A DNA stretch of 64,000 nt from Callorhinus ursinus. Its lineage: Eukaryota; Chordata; Mammalia; Carnivora; Otariidae. The notes beneath the pieces are model-generated. The model was given only the letters and a program-made list of their open reading frames with translations, had not been told where the DNA came from and searched no databases. The stretch covers positions 7,276,798 through 7,340,797 of the forward strand of contig NW_020313044.1 of NCBI RefSeq assembly GCF_003265705.1. Direction: 5' to 3'. Within the stretch, counting starts at the first letter, position 1. Every line of letters starts with the position of its first letter. Of this stretch, positions 8,492-20,190 are shown one piece after another. The position numbers and the translations under genes were made by a program.

Positions 8492-11477
8492 ACAGATGCA
8501 TAAGCATTGACGCTCAGGCCAATGTCCAAGAGATCATTGCCTGTTTTTTCTTTTAGGAGTTTTATGGTTCAGGTCTCACATTTAGGTTTTTAATCCATTT
8601 TTGGTTTATTTTTGTTTATGGAGAAAGACAATGGTCTAGTTGCATTCTTTTGCATGTAGCTGTCCAGTTTTCCCAACATCATTTATTGAAAAGATTGTTT
8701 TTTTTTCTCCTCTGTATGTTCTTGCCTTGTTCATTATAGAATAATTGACCATATAGGCATAGATTTATTTCTGGGCTTTCTATCTTCTTTCATTAATCTG
8801 TATATCCATTTTTGTGCCAGTGTCATACTTTCTTGATTACTGCAGATTTGTAGTTTATCTTGAAATTTGAGAATGTGATACCTCCAGCTTTCTTCTTCTT
8901 TTTCAACTGCTTTGGTTATTCAAGGTCTTCTGTGGTTCCATTTTAGGATTTTTGGTTTTATTTTAGGATTCTTTGTTCTTGTTCTGTGAAAAATAGTACT
9001 GGTATTTTGTTAGAGATTGCATTGAATCTGTGGTTTGATTTGGGTAGTATGGACATTTATCTGAAGAATTAGTATTAATTTTTTTTCCAATCCATGAGCA
9101 TGGTATATCTTTCTAATTATTTATGTCATCTTCAATTTCTTTCATCAATGTCTTATACTTGATAGGTCTTTCAACTCCTTAAATTTATTCCTAGGAATTT
9201 TGTTATTTTTGTACAATTGTAAATGGAATTGCTTTCTTCTCTTTCTGCTACCTTGTTATTAGTGTATACCAATGCAATAAATACCTATATATTAATTTTG
9301 TATCCTGCAACTTTACTGAATTTATTTATCAGTTTGAATAGTTTTTTGATGGAGTTCTTAGAGTTTTCTACATATAGTATCATGTCATTTATAAATAGTG
9401 ACAGTTTTACTACTTCCTTACCACTTTGGATTCCTTTTATTTCTTTTTCTTGTCTTATTGCTGCAGCTAGGACTTGCAGTACTATGTGAAATAAAAGTGA
9501 TGAGTGGTAATCTTTGTTTTGCTCCTGATGTAAGAGGAAAAGCTCTCAATTTTTCACTGTTGAATATGAGGTTAGTTGTGGGTTTTCCATGTATGGCTGT
9601 TATTACGTTGAGGTGTGTTCTCTCTAAACCCACGTTCTTGAGAGTTTTTATCATGAATAGATGTTGTATTTTGTCAAACACTTTGCACTTCAACTGATTA
9701 GATGATTTTTAGCTTTTCTGTTGTTGATGTGATATATCATGTTAATTGATTTATGAATATTGAACCACCCTTGAATCCAAGGAATAAATCCCACTTAATC
9801 ATGGTGAATGACTGTTTAAGATATTGTTGAATATGTGTTGTTAATATTTTGTTAAGGATTTTTGCATTTATGTTCATCAGTAATACTGGCCTGTAGTTTT
9901 CTTTTCTTGCAGTGTTTTTGTCTGCTGTTAGTATCAGGGTAATTCTGGCCTTGTAGAATAAATTTGGAAATTTTTGTTGCTCTTTATTTATTTATTTTTT
10001 TGGAATAGATTGAGAATAGCTATTAACTCTTATTTAAATGGCCATTAACTCTTATTTAAATATTTGGTAGAATTCACCTGTGAAGGCATCTGGCCTGGAC
10101 TTTTGTTTGCTGGGAGATTTTTTGATTACCAATTCAATTCTGTTACTAGTAATTGGTCTGTTCAAATTTTGTATTTCTTCCTGATTCACTTTTGGAAGAT
10201 TTTATATTTCTAGGGATTTACCCATTTCTTCTAGGTTGTTTAATTTTGTTGGCATATCATTTTAAATAATAATCTCTTATAATGCTTTGTATTTCTGTGG
10301 TGTCACAGTCAGTTATTTCTTCTTCATTTTTATTTTATTTGGGCTCTCCCTCTCTTTCTCTCTCACTCTCCCTCTCTCTCTTTGATGAGTCAGGATAATT
10401 ATTTATCTTTTAAAAGACCCAGCTCTGGATTTCATTCATCTTTTCTACATTTTTTTAAACTCTATTTTATTTATTTCCACTCTATTCTTTATTATTATTC
10501 CTTTTTCCGGCTAACTTTGGGCTTTGTTTTTCTTCTTTTCCTTTTGCTTAGATGTGAGGTTAGATTGTTTGAGATCTTTTTTCTAGTTTCTTGAGGCAGG
10601 TCTGTATCACTATAAACTTCCCACTTAGAACTGCTTTTGCTGTGTCCCAAAGATTTTGTACTACTGTGTTTTGGTTTTTATGTGCCTACATGTATTGTTT
10701 CATTTCCTCTTTGATTTGTTAACCCATTGGTTGCTTAATAGCATGTTTTTTAGCCTCCATGTTTTTGTGTTTTTCCCATTTTTTTCTTGTAATTGATTTC
10801 TAATTTTAGAACATCAAAGGCAGAAATGATGCTTGATATGATACTAATCTTCTTAAATTTATTAAGACTGGTTTTGTGGTCTAACATGTGATCTGTCCCT
10901 GGAGAATGTTCCATGTGCACTTGAAAAGAATGTGTGTTTTGCTATTTTGGGTTGAATATTCTGTGCATATCCGTTAGATCCATCTAGTCTGATGTAGCAT
11001 TCAAAGCCAACATTTCCTTGTTGATTTTCTGTCTGGCTGATCTATCCATTGATGTAGGTGGGGTTTTAAAGTCCCCTCCTATTGTATTATTTTCAATATG
11101 TCTTTTATATCTGTTAATATTTGCTTTATATATTTAGGTGTTCCTATCTTGGGTGTATAGATGTTTACAATTGTTACATCCTCTTGTTGGTTTGATCCCT
11201 TTATCATCATGTAATGCCTTTCTTTGTCTCTTGCTACAGCCTTTATTTTAAAAGTTTGTTTTATCTGATATAAGCATTGCTACCCTGGTGCTTTTATTTT
11301 TGCTTTCATTTGCAGGGAATATCTTTGTCAAACTGTTCACTTTCAATCAGTATGTGGTTTTAGGTCTGAAATGAATTTCTCCAGTATACAGAAGGATTTT
11401 GTTTTTTTAATCTATTCAGTCACCCTATGTCTTTTCATTGAAGCATTTAGTCCATTTACATATCAAGTACTTACTGG

Positions 11478-11659
11478 GGGGTGCCTGGGTGGCTCAGGTG
11501 GTTGAGCAGCCAACACTTGATTTTGGCTGAGGTCATGAACTCATGGTCCTGGGATTGAGCTCTGCACTGTGGGAAGTCTGCTTTAGGATTCTCTCTCGCC
11601 TTCAGCCCCTCCCTCCCTCTAAAATAAATAAATAAATAAATAAATAAATCTTTTTTAAA
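11478..11659 (+). mobile_element. Can-SINE 2 (older subfamily)
   Basis: GGTGCCTGGGTGGCTCAG head, TTGATTTTGGCTGAGGTCAT middle and (AAAT)n tail. The TSD AAGTACTTAYTGG is at 11465-11477 and 11660-11672. It interrupts the start of the old L1 ORF2. Confidence 0.95.
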
Positions 11660-12179
11660 AAGTACTTATTGGCAGGTATGTACTTAGTGTTATTTTGCTA
11701 ATTGTATTCTATTTGTTTTTGTAGTTCTTTCTGTTTTTTTCTTCTTCTCGTGCTTGCTTTCTACCCTTATGGTTTGATGGCTTTGTTTAATGTTATGCTT
11801 GCTTTCTCTTGATTTTTTTTTTGTGTGTATCACTGGTTTTAGATTTGTGGTTACTATTGGGTTCATACATAACATGATACGTGTGTAGAAGTGTATATTA
11901 ACTTGATGGTTGCTTAACTTTGTACACATTTTATATGTACTAAGTACTACTCCCCCTTCCACATTTTATGTATATGATATCTTAATTTACATATTTTTAT
12001 TTTGTGTATCCCTTGACTAATTTTTTAAAATATAATTGGTTTAATTATTATTTTTATGTTTTAACCTACATACTGGTTTTTAAATTGATTTTTCTACTAC
12101 CTTTTGTATATGTTTACTTTTACCAGTTAATTTTTTTCCTTTCATAACTTTCTTTTTCTATGGCCTTTTCTTTCTACTT

Positions 12180-13170
12180 AATGAGTTCCATTTACCATTT
12201 CCTATAAGGTTGGTTCAGTGGTGATGAAATCCTTTAACTTTTCTTTGTCCAAAAACATTTTATCTCTCCTTCAGTTCTGAATGATAATCTTGCCAGGTAG
12301 AGTATTCTTTGTTGTTGGTTTGCCTTTTTTTTTTTTTTTTAATCCTTTTAGAACTTTGAATGTATCATGCCACTCACTTCTAACCTGCAACGTTTCTGCT
12401 GAGAAATGAGCTAATAGCCTTAAGAGGTTTTCCTTGTATGTAACTGTCTTCTTTTCTCTTGCTGCTTTTAAAATTCTCTCTTTATCATTCCTTTTTGCTG
12501 TTTTAATTAACATGTGTCTTGATGTGGGCCTTCTTGGGTTTATCTTGTTAGAAATTCTCTGTCCTGGTGTGCCTGTGTGGCTCAGTCCGTTAAGCATCCC
12601 ACTCTTGCTTTTAGCTCAGGTCATGATCTCAGGGTCGTGAAAATGAGCCCATGTTGCAGCTCTTGAGATCGTCTCTCTCCCTCTGCCCTTCTCCCTGCTC
12701 ACACTCAATCTCCCTAAACAAATACATAAAATCTTTAAAAAAATTTCTCTGTCCTTTTTGGACTATCATTTCTTCAAATAAATTTTCGTCTGCCTTCTCT
12801 CTCTTCTCCTTTTGGGTTCCCTATGATGCAAATGTTATTACACTTGATGATGTTGCAAAGTTCCCTTAACTTATTCTATTGATTGATGGATGTTCAGTTT
12901 GTTCACTCTCCAGTACCTTGTCTTCCAGAGTGCTGATCCATTGTCTACATTGTCTGATCTGCTGTTAATTCCCTCTAGTGTATTTTCATTTCATTTATTG
13001 AATACTTCAGCTCTGACTGGTTCTTTTTAATATTTTTTATCTCTTTATCGAAGTTCTCACTGACTTCATCAGTTCTTCTTTTCTAGTCTATTGTGTATCT
13101 TTATGAGCAGTACTTTGAACTCTTTTTCAGGTATATTGCTTATCTCCATTTCATTTAGCTCTTTTGCTGT
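12180..13170 (-). pseudogene. Old L1 ORF1 relic
   Basis: It matches the ORF1 region of L1 no. 2 in order. The minus-strand piece around 12270-12560 still reads SRHMLIKTAKRNDKERIL followed by KAAREKKTVTYK, the RRM/C-terminal region of ORF1p. SINE 3 (12566-12741) splits it, and the remainder is broken by stops. Dead. Confidence 0.75.
12566..12741 (+). mobile_element. Can-SINE 3 (older subfamily)
   Basis: GTGCCTGTGTGGCTCAGTCC head with GTTAAGC, then AGCTCAGGTCATGATCTCAG. The TSD AATTCTCTGTCCT is at about 12553-12565, with AATTTCTCTGTCCT at 12742-12755. It interrupts the old L1 ORF1. The CT-rich and tail parts are diverged. Confidence 0.93.
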
Positions 13171-14010
13171 AAATTTTTCTTTCTTTTTTTTTTTCTTAAG
13201 GGACATATTCCTCTTTTTCCTAATTTTGTCTAACAATCTGTTTTTGTGTGTTAGGTAGGTCAGCTAAACCTCTTGGTCTTAAAAGTAGTGATCCTGTGTA
13301 GAAGAGGTGTCATATTGTAATGCTTCCTGGTAACATGGAGAAGAACCAGGTACATGGAAAGTATCAGTACTGACTTTCTTAAGTATCCAGCTATATAGGC
13401 TGGGGGAGAGGAAAAGAAATGACACCCACCAGCACTTTTGTTCCTGGAGAAAACTCCTGTAGCTTTCTGCCTCTCCAGTGTACATTCTAAGATCTGTTAA
13501 TAAATCTCCTTCATAGATACCCCAGGTGCTTTTCAAACTGCTGCTCCTCTCCTGTGTGTTGGGCTGAGTTATTTAGTATGCTGACTCTTTAAGGGTAGAG
13601 TCTTGTTTCCTGTCACCCTCTGGCTCTCCTGAAATTAAGCTCAATGATTTTTAAGCTCCCAGAGTTAAGCCCCACTGGTTTTCAAAGACAGACTTTATGG
13701 GGACTCTCCCCAGTGTGGTTCCCCAGAACTAGAGGTACCCATTGTGGGGTATCATTACCTGTTCCTTTCTGCTTGTGATGTCCCTCCTTTTTGTGATTAG
13801 TTACACCAGAAATTTGATTCCCAACCATGTCTATGTCTCACCTACCCATTTTGATGTGGCCTTCTTTCTATGACTACCTATGGAAGGTCTCTTCTGCCAG
13901 TTCAGGTCATTTTTCAGACTTTATTTTATAGATGTAGCTGTGACCCCAGTGTGTTCATGTGACAAGGTGAGCTCAGAATCCTCCTGCTCTCCCATCTTCT
14001 GTTCCTCTAA
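13170..14010 (-). promoter_or_regulatory. Old L1 5'UTR relic
   Basis: About 840 bp between the ORF1 start and the apparent element end, including GTGTTGGGCTGAGTTATTTA and an end near CTGCTCTCCCATCTTCTG, which resembles the 5' terminus of old mammalian L1s. Promoter function is presumed lost. Confidence 0.6.
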
Positions 14011-14038
14011 GGCAGTGCATTTAAAATATTTATGTGTG

Positions 14039-14236
14039 GGCGCCTGGGTGGCTCAGTCGGTTAAGTGACTGCCTTCGGCTCAGGTCATGATCCTGGAGTC
14101 CCAGGATCAAGTCCCACATCAGGCTCCCTGCTTGGCAGGGAGTCTGCTTCTCCCTCTGACCCTCTTCCCTCTCGTGCTCTCTATCTCTCATTCTCTCTCT
14201 CAAATAAATAAATAAAATCTTAAAAAAAAATAAAAT
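14039..14236 (+). mobile_element. Can-SINE 4 (young-looking)
   Basis: A complete SINEC: GGCGCCTGGGTGGCTCAGTC, GGTTAAGTG, the B-box region CAGGATCAAGTCCC, CTCTCGTGCTCTCTATC and an A-rich tail. The perfect 16-bp TSD AAAATATTTATGTGTG is at 14023-14038 and 14237-14252. Insertion was just outside the old L1 5' end. Confidence 0.97.
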
Positions 14237-14410
14237 AAAATATTTATGTGTGAAGCAGAAGCATATCATCAACAATTGGACAGGGCAATATATGAGCATA
14301 TAATCAATAAATATTAATTACTGTCTCCTTTTATTGAAAGACAGATAATGCCTATAGTGTGCCTGGTTTGATATTAATTCAGTGTACCTAAGGTTAAAAT
14401 TGTTATGCTA

Positions 14411-14601
14411 TTGGGACGCCTGGGTGGCTCAGTTGGTTAAGCATATGCTTTTGGCTCAGGTCATGATCCCAGGGTCCTGGGATCAAGTCCTGCATCAGGC
14501 TCCTTGCTCAGTGGGGATCTGCCTTCTCCCTCTGCCTGCCACTCCCCCTGCTTGTGCACATGCTCTCTCTCTCTGACAAATAAATAAGTAAAATCTTTTT
14601 T
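14411..14601 (+). mobile_element. Can-SINE 5
   Basis: GACGCCTGGGTGGCTCAGTT head and GGTTAAGC, B-box-like GGGATCAAGTCC, and the tail AAATAAATAAGTAAAATC. The TSD AAAATTGTTATGCTA / AAAAATGTTCTGCTA is at 14396-14410 and 14602-14616. Confidence 0.95.
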
Positions 14602-14949
14602 AAAAATGTTCTGCTACACTAAGAAAATAATATACATTGCATACCTTACCACTTCCCAAGTGAGCAGGAAGTTACAAACAATAGAAGCCAAGTAGATGAT
14701 AGAAATGCATGAAGCAGTAGGGGATGGTAAGAAGTAGAGAGGCCTGTCTAGTTGAAAAAGACTCTGACTGAGTTTTAGGCAATTGTCTCCAAGTAGTAAT
14801 GTAACTCATAGATGCTAGATGTTCATTTTTGTCCTAAGGTTTTAATGTGAGATCATTAAAAAAAAAAATCCTTGACCAACCAAGATACATCTGTGGTTTA
14901 CTAGCTTGACCCATGTATCTAAATTTTCAAACTAAGAAAGTAACATAGG

Positions 14950-15340
14950 TTAATGATTAGTAATCCAGACTTTTAACACAACCTAGTTTGAATCTTTCCT
15001 CCATGCCTATTCACTGAACAATCTTGGGAATTTACTAAAATTCTCTGAGCCTCAATTACTTCAATTGTGAAAAGAATATAATACCCAAGTTTTAGGCGTG
15101 CCTGGGTGGTTCAGCTGGTTAAGCATCTGCCTTCGGTTCAGGTCATGATCCCAAGGTCCTGGGATGGAGCCCCACATTGGACTCCCTGCTTCTCCCTCTT
15201 CCTCTCCCCCTCACCCCACTCATTCTCTCTCTCTCAAATAAATAAATAAAATCTTTAAAAAAACCCTAAGTTTTAGAGTTGTGAAAACTGAGATAACATA
15301 TGTCAAGTGCTAGTGGTGATCAACAAATGTAACTTCAAAA
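14950..15340 (+). mobile_element. MIR split by a SINE
   Basis: TTCTCTGAGCCTCAATTACT belongs to the MIR core, and GAGTTGTGAAAACTGAGATA followed by ACATATGTCAAGTGCT is its 3' part. SINE 6 sits between them at 15096-15262. Confidence 0.65.
15096..15262 (+). mobile_element. Can-SINE 6
   Basis: GCGTGCCTGGGTGGTTCAGC, GGTTAAGCATCTGCCTTCGG and the tail AAATAAATAAATAAAATC. The TSD ACCC(T)AAGTTTTAG is at 15083-15095 and 15263-15276. Confidence 0.95.
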
Positions 15341-15479
15341 TTCTTACTACCCTGATTGCTAGAGTTTTATTACATCAACCCCAGTAGGCTAAGTATTATA
15401 GTCTTTTAAAATATATATACTGAACACACTCCATGGAGAGAATTGTACAGAGTCTTTGTATATGTATTCTATATGCAGA

Positions 15480-15655
15480 ATTTATTCCTCCTAACTTTTA
15501 AGTAAGTACTACTGTAGTACCTTTTCACAAGTGAGAATCCTGAGGCAAGACTAAGCATTTTCCACAAACTAAAAAAAAAAAAAAAAAAAAAATGGAAGAG
15601 TTGGAATTCAAACCAAATTTATCTGACTGTAAAACAGAACTCTAAACCACAGCCT
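15480..15655 (-). mobile_element. MIR fragment with internal poly(A)
   Basis: Reverse MIR: CACAAGTGAGAATCCTGAGG and later GAGTTGGAATTCAAACC, with an A homopolymer of roughly 20 bases near 15571-15592 where the copy has expanded. Confidence 0.6.
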
Positions 15656-16678
15656 TTTGCATAAAGTATCTATATATTTTCAGCCTGTATCAAGAGGATA
15701 CAAAAAGTGTGAAATTAGAGAATTCAGACATGAGAGAAGGATGGAAGAGAAAGTAGCTGACAGTAGCTACCAAAGTTAAGGGACTTTGTGAAATCACTAA
15801 GTACTTCTGGCAAGCACGGTGTCATGGGTACAATATGAATGAGTTGGTTGTTTCTAATATCCAAACAAAGTTTTAACTTCCTTTTGGGGACATTTAAAAA
15901 AAAATCCTTGTAGAATTTTATCTCTGTATGTATCATAAAACTCAAGATTTTTTTTTTCTACAAAGAAATCACTTTATAGCTAGCTTATCCAGCAGAAATA
16001 CTTGGCCAACAAGGAAATACCCACCTTAGCTGAAACTATGGGTCAGAGCATTCTGGATAGCATAGCCGCTGAAGTAGAAGCAGTCAGATGGAATATACTG
16101 TAAAATTGTGCACACTGTATCTGGTTGCATGTAACATTACTGTGTGTAGAGATTAGAGAGCTAAACTCATGGAGCCCTAAATTCCTTGAAGAACTTGGCA
16201 GGAATAGGTTTAGTTGTGGGTGTAAGTTAATTCACCAGAACAGTGAACAGACCTTGGAGGCAGCCACAGTCACTGAAAAGAGATTTTGATGGATGTCTCA
16301 GTTCTGGATGTATGGTGTTCAGGGGTGCTCATGCACTTCGGAAACAGAATCGGGCCAGAAGCTGAGCACATTGCAGGTACTGTGTGGGTGTTCCCTGAGG
16401 AGAATATTTATTAGGAGTGGAGAAGGAACCAGAACTTGGAAAAGTTGAAGGGAGAGGTTAAGAAAAATGTTTGTGTTTTTTCCTATAACTATTGGAGCAG
16501 GAGGAAGACATGACACATGAGTGTTTTTCTATGGTAGAGGCTAATTTCTATTCCAAGAGTGACCACAATGTTGATGGGAATCGGGAAAAACCAAGAAGAC
16601 TTGCTGTTCCCCTGTCCTTCTTGAGCTTGTTACGATACCCAACCCTCTTACTGTTATTTTTATTATTCTTAGCTAATA
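15656..16678. other. No recognised feature
   Basis: About 1 kb of single-copy-looking sequence without a gene signature. Confidence 0.5.
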
Positions 16679-16694
16679 TATAGCAGGAATTCTT

Positions 16695-16890
16695 TTTTAA
16701 AGATTTTATTCATTTGACAGAGAGAGAGAGAGAGACAGTGAGAGAAGGAACACTAGCAGGGGGACTGGGAGAGGGAGAAGCAGGCTTCCTGCTGAGCAGG
16801 GAGCCCGATGCAGGGCTCGATCCCAGGACCCTGGGATCATGACCTGAGCCGAAGGCAGACGCTTAGCCGATTGAGCCACTCAGGCGCCCC
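16695..16890 (-). mobile_element. Can-SINE 7 (antisense)
   Basis: The reverse complement of a full SINEC, starting AAAGATTTTATTCATTTGAC and ending GAGCCACTCAGGCGCCCC. The 16-bp TSD TATAGCARGAATTCTT is at 16679-16694 and 16891-16906. It is the last SINE before a gap of about 17 kb. Confidence 0.97.
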
Positions 16891-16911
16891 TATAGCAAGA
16901 ATTCTTAATGT

Positions 16912-17085
16912 GGCAAATACTAGGCTAAGGATATTACATTCTTTATTTTACATTTTTACAGAATCCTCATGAGGTACACCCACAAAGTTAGGTGAGAAAA
17001 TGAAGAATCTGAAAGGTTGTCATTTGCTCAGAGCTCCCACCCAAGTGGCAAACCTGAGAGTGAAATCCAGAATGATTTTACCTCA
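16912..17085 (-). mobile_element. MIR fragment
   Basis: Reverse MIR: ACAGAATCCTCATGAGGTAC, GAGAAAATGAAGAATCTGAA, then a degraded TTGCTCAGAGCTCCC. Ends are approximate. Confidence 0.65.
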
Positions 17086-17179
17086 ACATTCATGTTCTTT
17101 GCAATCCCTTGTGCTGTACTTCATTTTCTTAAGACAAGAGAAATATATCTTTGAAATCTCTGACATGATCAGAGATGGC

Positions 17180-17335
17180 ATGTGTTGTAGAAAGAGCATA
17201 GGCTGGGAGGTAGGAGATAGGCTATGTATTTTCTTCCTTCATTTAGTTCCTCCCTTATTGAACTGTGGCATCTGAGGTCTCAGTTTTCTTCTCTATAAAG
17301 GAGAGACTTAAAGTAGGTAACTTTATAATTTACTC
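17180..17335 (+). mobile_element. MIR-like fragment
   Basis: TGTTGTAGAAAGAGCATAGG and later CTCAGTTTTCTTCTCTATAA resemble MIR in sense orientation, strongly diverged. Confidence 0.45.
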
Positions 17336-17504
17336 CAATTCTGACTTCTCCAGTCCTCTCTATAGTGTAAGGGTCAAATGGTGGGAGACACCAAGATGTG
17401 AAAATAAGGGGATAAATTAATTTAAAAATTATTTATTATTTAATATTAAAGATGTTAAATCCCATTTTAAGCATATCTATTTTTACTCCATAGATTTCCT
17501 GTCC

Positions 17505-17645
17505 TGTAAATATATTAGTACTATATTACTGGTTAGGAAGCTGAGTGATAGGCAGGTTACCTTCCCCCAAGGCTGTACTGGATAAAACTAGTGCTCAGGT
17601 CTTGGTCCTTCTGATTCTGAACTTTGTCATGTTTAGACCCAAATG
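17505..17645 (-). mobile_element. MIR-like fragment
   Basis: GGTTAGGAAGCTGAGTGATA, GGCTGTACTGGATAAAACTA and CTTCTGATTCTGAACTTTGT follow the order of a reverse MIR. Confidence 0.5.
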
Positions 17646-18535
17646 ATAGCTTCCAGTGACTACTTTTAGGCATAATCAGTGATGATCCTTGAAACAAATA
17701 ATTTTATTCTGGCAAAAGTAAAAATATGTGTTGATGAATGTACTTGGTAATGGAAAAAGCACATTGTTTTTAGAGCTTCAAGGACAAATCCTAATAAAGA
17801 GAAAGCTCAGTTTGGAATAATAGTGCCCAGCCTTTTCATCAATGATTTGTAATTATTTTGATTTTGTTGATTCCATTTTGGGAGACCAGGAGGGAAAATG
17901 ATGGCCAGTCATTGAGAAATCAATTATTTCACAGCATGGTTAGTAAGTTGCTCTAAAATTAGCTCATAAACCAACTAGAACACAGTCAGTTTGATTGATA
18001 AAGTGACAGCCAAAACATGATTACGGCCTTCTCTCTGTGGCAAAATAAATAGCATGCCACAGATTCAGTGTTGGAGGCTCTTTATAGCATCTGGTTGGAT
18101 CAACTGCTTATTACTAATTATTCCTAAATTATTGCTTACCTTAATCTCTCTACAATCTCAAACTGTTCTTCATGGTGCTTGATAAATTGCATGGCAGAGA
18201 CTATATTAACTCATGAAGCAGCTCAGTCCATTTTTGGATAGCCAATTCTGATGAGTGTGGAGTTTTCCAGAAATTGAACTGAAAGCCACTTCTTTGTATT
18301 TACCTCTCATGGGGACCATATAGAATCTTTACCCTTTCTTCTTCAGAAATGAGTTACAATTTTTTGGTGATTTTTTTAAAAATTGTCTTTGAAATTGAGG
18401 CTATGTTGTCTTACAATTTGTTAGATTGCTCTGGGTTCCTATTTTTTCCTTTTAGACCTAGCACTTACAGAAATACATATTAGGAAGATGATTATTTCAC
18501 TTTGTCAGCTGCAATATATTTGTGTTTTTACCCCC
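17646..18535. other. No recognised feature
   Basis: AT-rich sequence without recognised genes or repeats. Confidence 0.5.
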
Positions 18536-18700
18536 AACCAGGAATTTCCAAGCATGTTATAGAAATCTTCATGTATAATCTTCATAACAACCTTGTGATT
18601 TGCCAGTATTATTTGCCTTCTCCAGGTAAATAAACCAGCAAGTCACACAGCTAATAATTTAATGTTATGGCATTCACATCCAAGAGCATAGAATTCCAGG
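18536..18700 (-). mobile_element. MIR fragment
   Basis: Reverse MIR marks: ATAATCTTCATAACAACCTT, CAGCAAGTCACACAGCTAAT, then CACATCCAAGAGCATAGAAT. Confidence 0.65.
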
Positions 18701-18724
18701 GAAATTGTGGGCTTTATGCACTGC

Positions 18725-18840
18725 ATATTCTGCTTCCTTCCAGACTGTGAGCCTCTTAAAGTCAGGTCTGTGTTTATTGATCACAGTATCCCAATAGTTA
18801 ATAAAGCATCTGTCATGCAATTGGCACAAATGTCTATTTA
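18725..18840 (+). mobile_element. L2 3' end fragment
   Basis: CAGACTGTGAGCCTCTTAAA, GTCAGGTCTGTGTTTATTGA, then CACAGTATCCC and AATAAAGCATCTGTCATGCA match the L2 3' end in sense orientation. Confidence 0.65.
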
Positions 18841-19711
18841 ATTATAAATTATATAAATTTATAAATTTATGGACTATAAATTTCAAAAATATCTATTTGA
18901 ATCCTATCCTATAAGTGTTTAAATCAGTGAATTCAATTTGATTCTTCAGTATTATCAGTATTCAGTTATTATCAGTGTTGAGATATATTATTTCTTAAAT
19001 CTCCCTCTTTTTTGTTCTCTGTGGAATATTTTGGAACACTTTGGAATATTTGTAATACCTTTATTTGGGGATATTTTGAAATAAATATTTTGCAGTACTT
19101 GGGATACTTTTGCAAGCCTCAGATCATACAGGGTTATAGCTTCTTTTTACATGCCACTTTCTTATATTTGTTCTTGCTAAGTCCTTTCTAGAATTGGTAT
19201 ATATTGCAATTATGACCTGAGAAAGGAAATAAATTTATGTAAGAGTTTCCCTAAAAGGATTATAGGCTCTGGCATTTTTTTCCCCCTAAAATCATTGTCC
19301 TTTCACCAAAAGTCTTCATAAGGTAATGAAAAAAACTATTATCATCAAAAATAATTTCATTAAAATAGAAAACAAATACCTATGACTCCATGATAGAGCA
19401 GCCAAGTAAGGAGGAATTAGCTCTTTAAAAAAGAATGGTGTCATATATGAATTCTGGTATCATAAGAATTCTGCTTATGTACTTTTGAAGTAGATAGTAT
19501 TTTTTTAATCATGTGGTTTCCCTAACCAACATTCATGGGATATGATGGCAGGCTAGTCCATTTGGAATAACCACAATCTGATTTCTTATTGATGTTCTAG
19601 AGTCATGGACATAAATTGCTTTGTACTAATATTGATGATTCTTATTAGAAGCCATTATAACATTTTTTTTCATTTAATTAAGGCAAGTATCACTCCATAG
19701 ACTGTGTTTTC
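18841..19711. other. AT-rich, no recognised feature
   Basis: Begins with an AT-rich stretch rich in TATAAATT. Around 19021-19090 GGAATATTT-like words recur. No gene or repeat family recognised. Confidence 0.5.
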
Positions 19712-20190
19712 ACTCATTCATCAGTTTTTTAATTAAAACCTACACTGTGTCAGGCAGCCTTCTAGGTATTGAAGACACCAGAAAGAAAGAACTTGGTCCT
19801 CAAGAAGTCTGCAGCTTAGTGGACAGACAGCACATTATAATACAGAATCACAGTTGCTGCAATGTAGCTACTTACAGGATGGATGAGAATATAAGGAAGA
19901 TGTTTGGACAAGGTAAAAGAAAGCTTCACAGACAAAGTAAGTTTCAAGACACAAAATTTAAGAAAACACAATTGCTTGGAGGTATAAAGGAGCTCAGCGT
20001 CTTGGAAGATCAGTGTAAGAATTTGATAAAAGTGAAATGTAAGAAAAAGCAATGAGGTTAGAAAACTAGACTGTGGCTGAATCATGAAGGAACCAAACAT
20101 CTTTTCAAGGAAATTGTATTTAATCCTGCGAGCAACAGGAAACAGCTGCAGAATTTTGAGCAGAGGAATGACTTAATTAGATGTGAGTGC
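19712..20190 (-). mobile_element. L2 3' region, antisense
   Basis: L2 landmarks in reverse order: CACTCATTCATCAG, CTGTGTCAGGCAGCCTTCTA, GGTCCTCAAGAAGTCTGCAG, then GGAAATTGTATTTAATCCTG and TTTTGAGCAGAGGAATGACT. The 102-codon plus-strand open frame inside is incidental. Confidence 0.75.

Larger units (their letters stand above)
7590..11690 (-). pseudogene. Old L1 ORF2 relic (endonuclease/reverse transcriptase)
   Basis: The order of ORF2 landmarks is kept from the C-terminal region (about 7.6-8.3 kb) through the reverse transcriptase (about 8.9-10.1 kb) to the endonuclease N-terminus (about 11.0-11.7 kb), but stops and indels break every frame. SINE 2 splits the N-terminal segment. A local duplication of ATTAACTCTTATTTAAAT occurs at 10022-10039 and 10044-10061, and a pyrimidine-rich expansion at 10340-10382. 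No function remains. Confidence 0.8.
7285..14010 (-). mobile_element. Old near-full-length antisense L1 (L1M-like)
   Basis: About 6.7 kb reading backwards through an L1: 3'UTR (7285 to about 7590), ORF2 (about 7590-11690), ORF1 (about 12180-13170) and 5'UTR (about 13170-14010, ending near CTCCCATCTTCTG). Plus-strand landmarks such as CTTATTTCACTTAGCATAAT, GATTTGCATTTCCCTGATGA and CATTTATTGAAAAGATTG recur in the same order as in L1 no. 2. It is much more decayed than L1 no. 2 and is interrupted by SINEs 2 and 3 and by a tiny L1 tail at 8406-8491. Ends are approximate and no TSD was found. Confidence 0.9.

Noticed and set aside
10022..10061. Direct duplication ATTAACTCTTATTTAAAT with 4-bp spacer as a TSD
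   Set aside because: Nothing is inserted between the copies; simple local duplication within the old L1.
19747..20055. 102-codon plus-strand ORF
   Set aside because: Lies entirely in an antisense L2 relic; no conserved protein signature.
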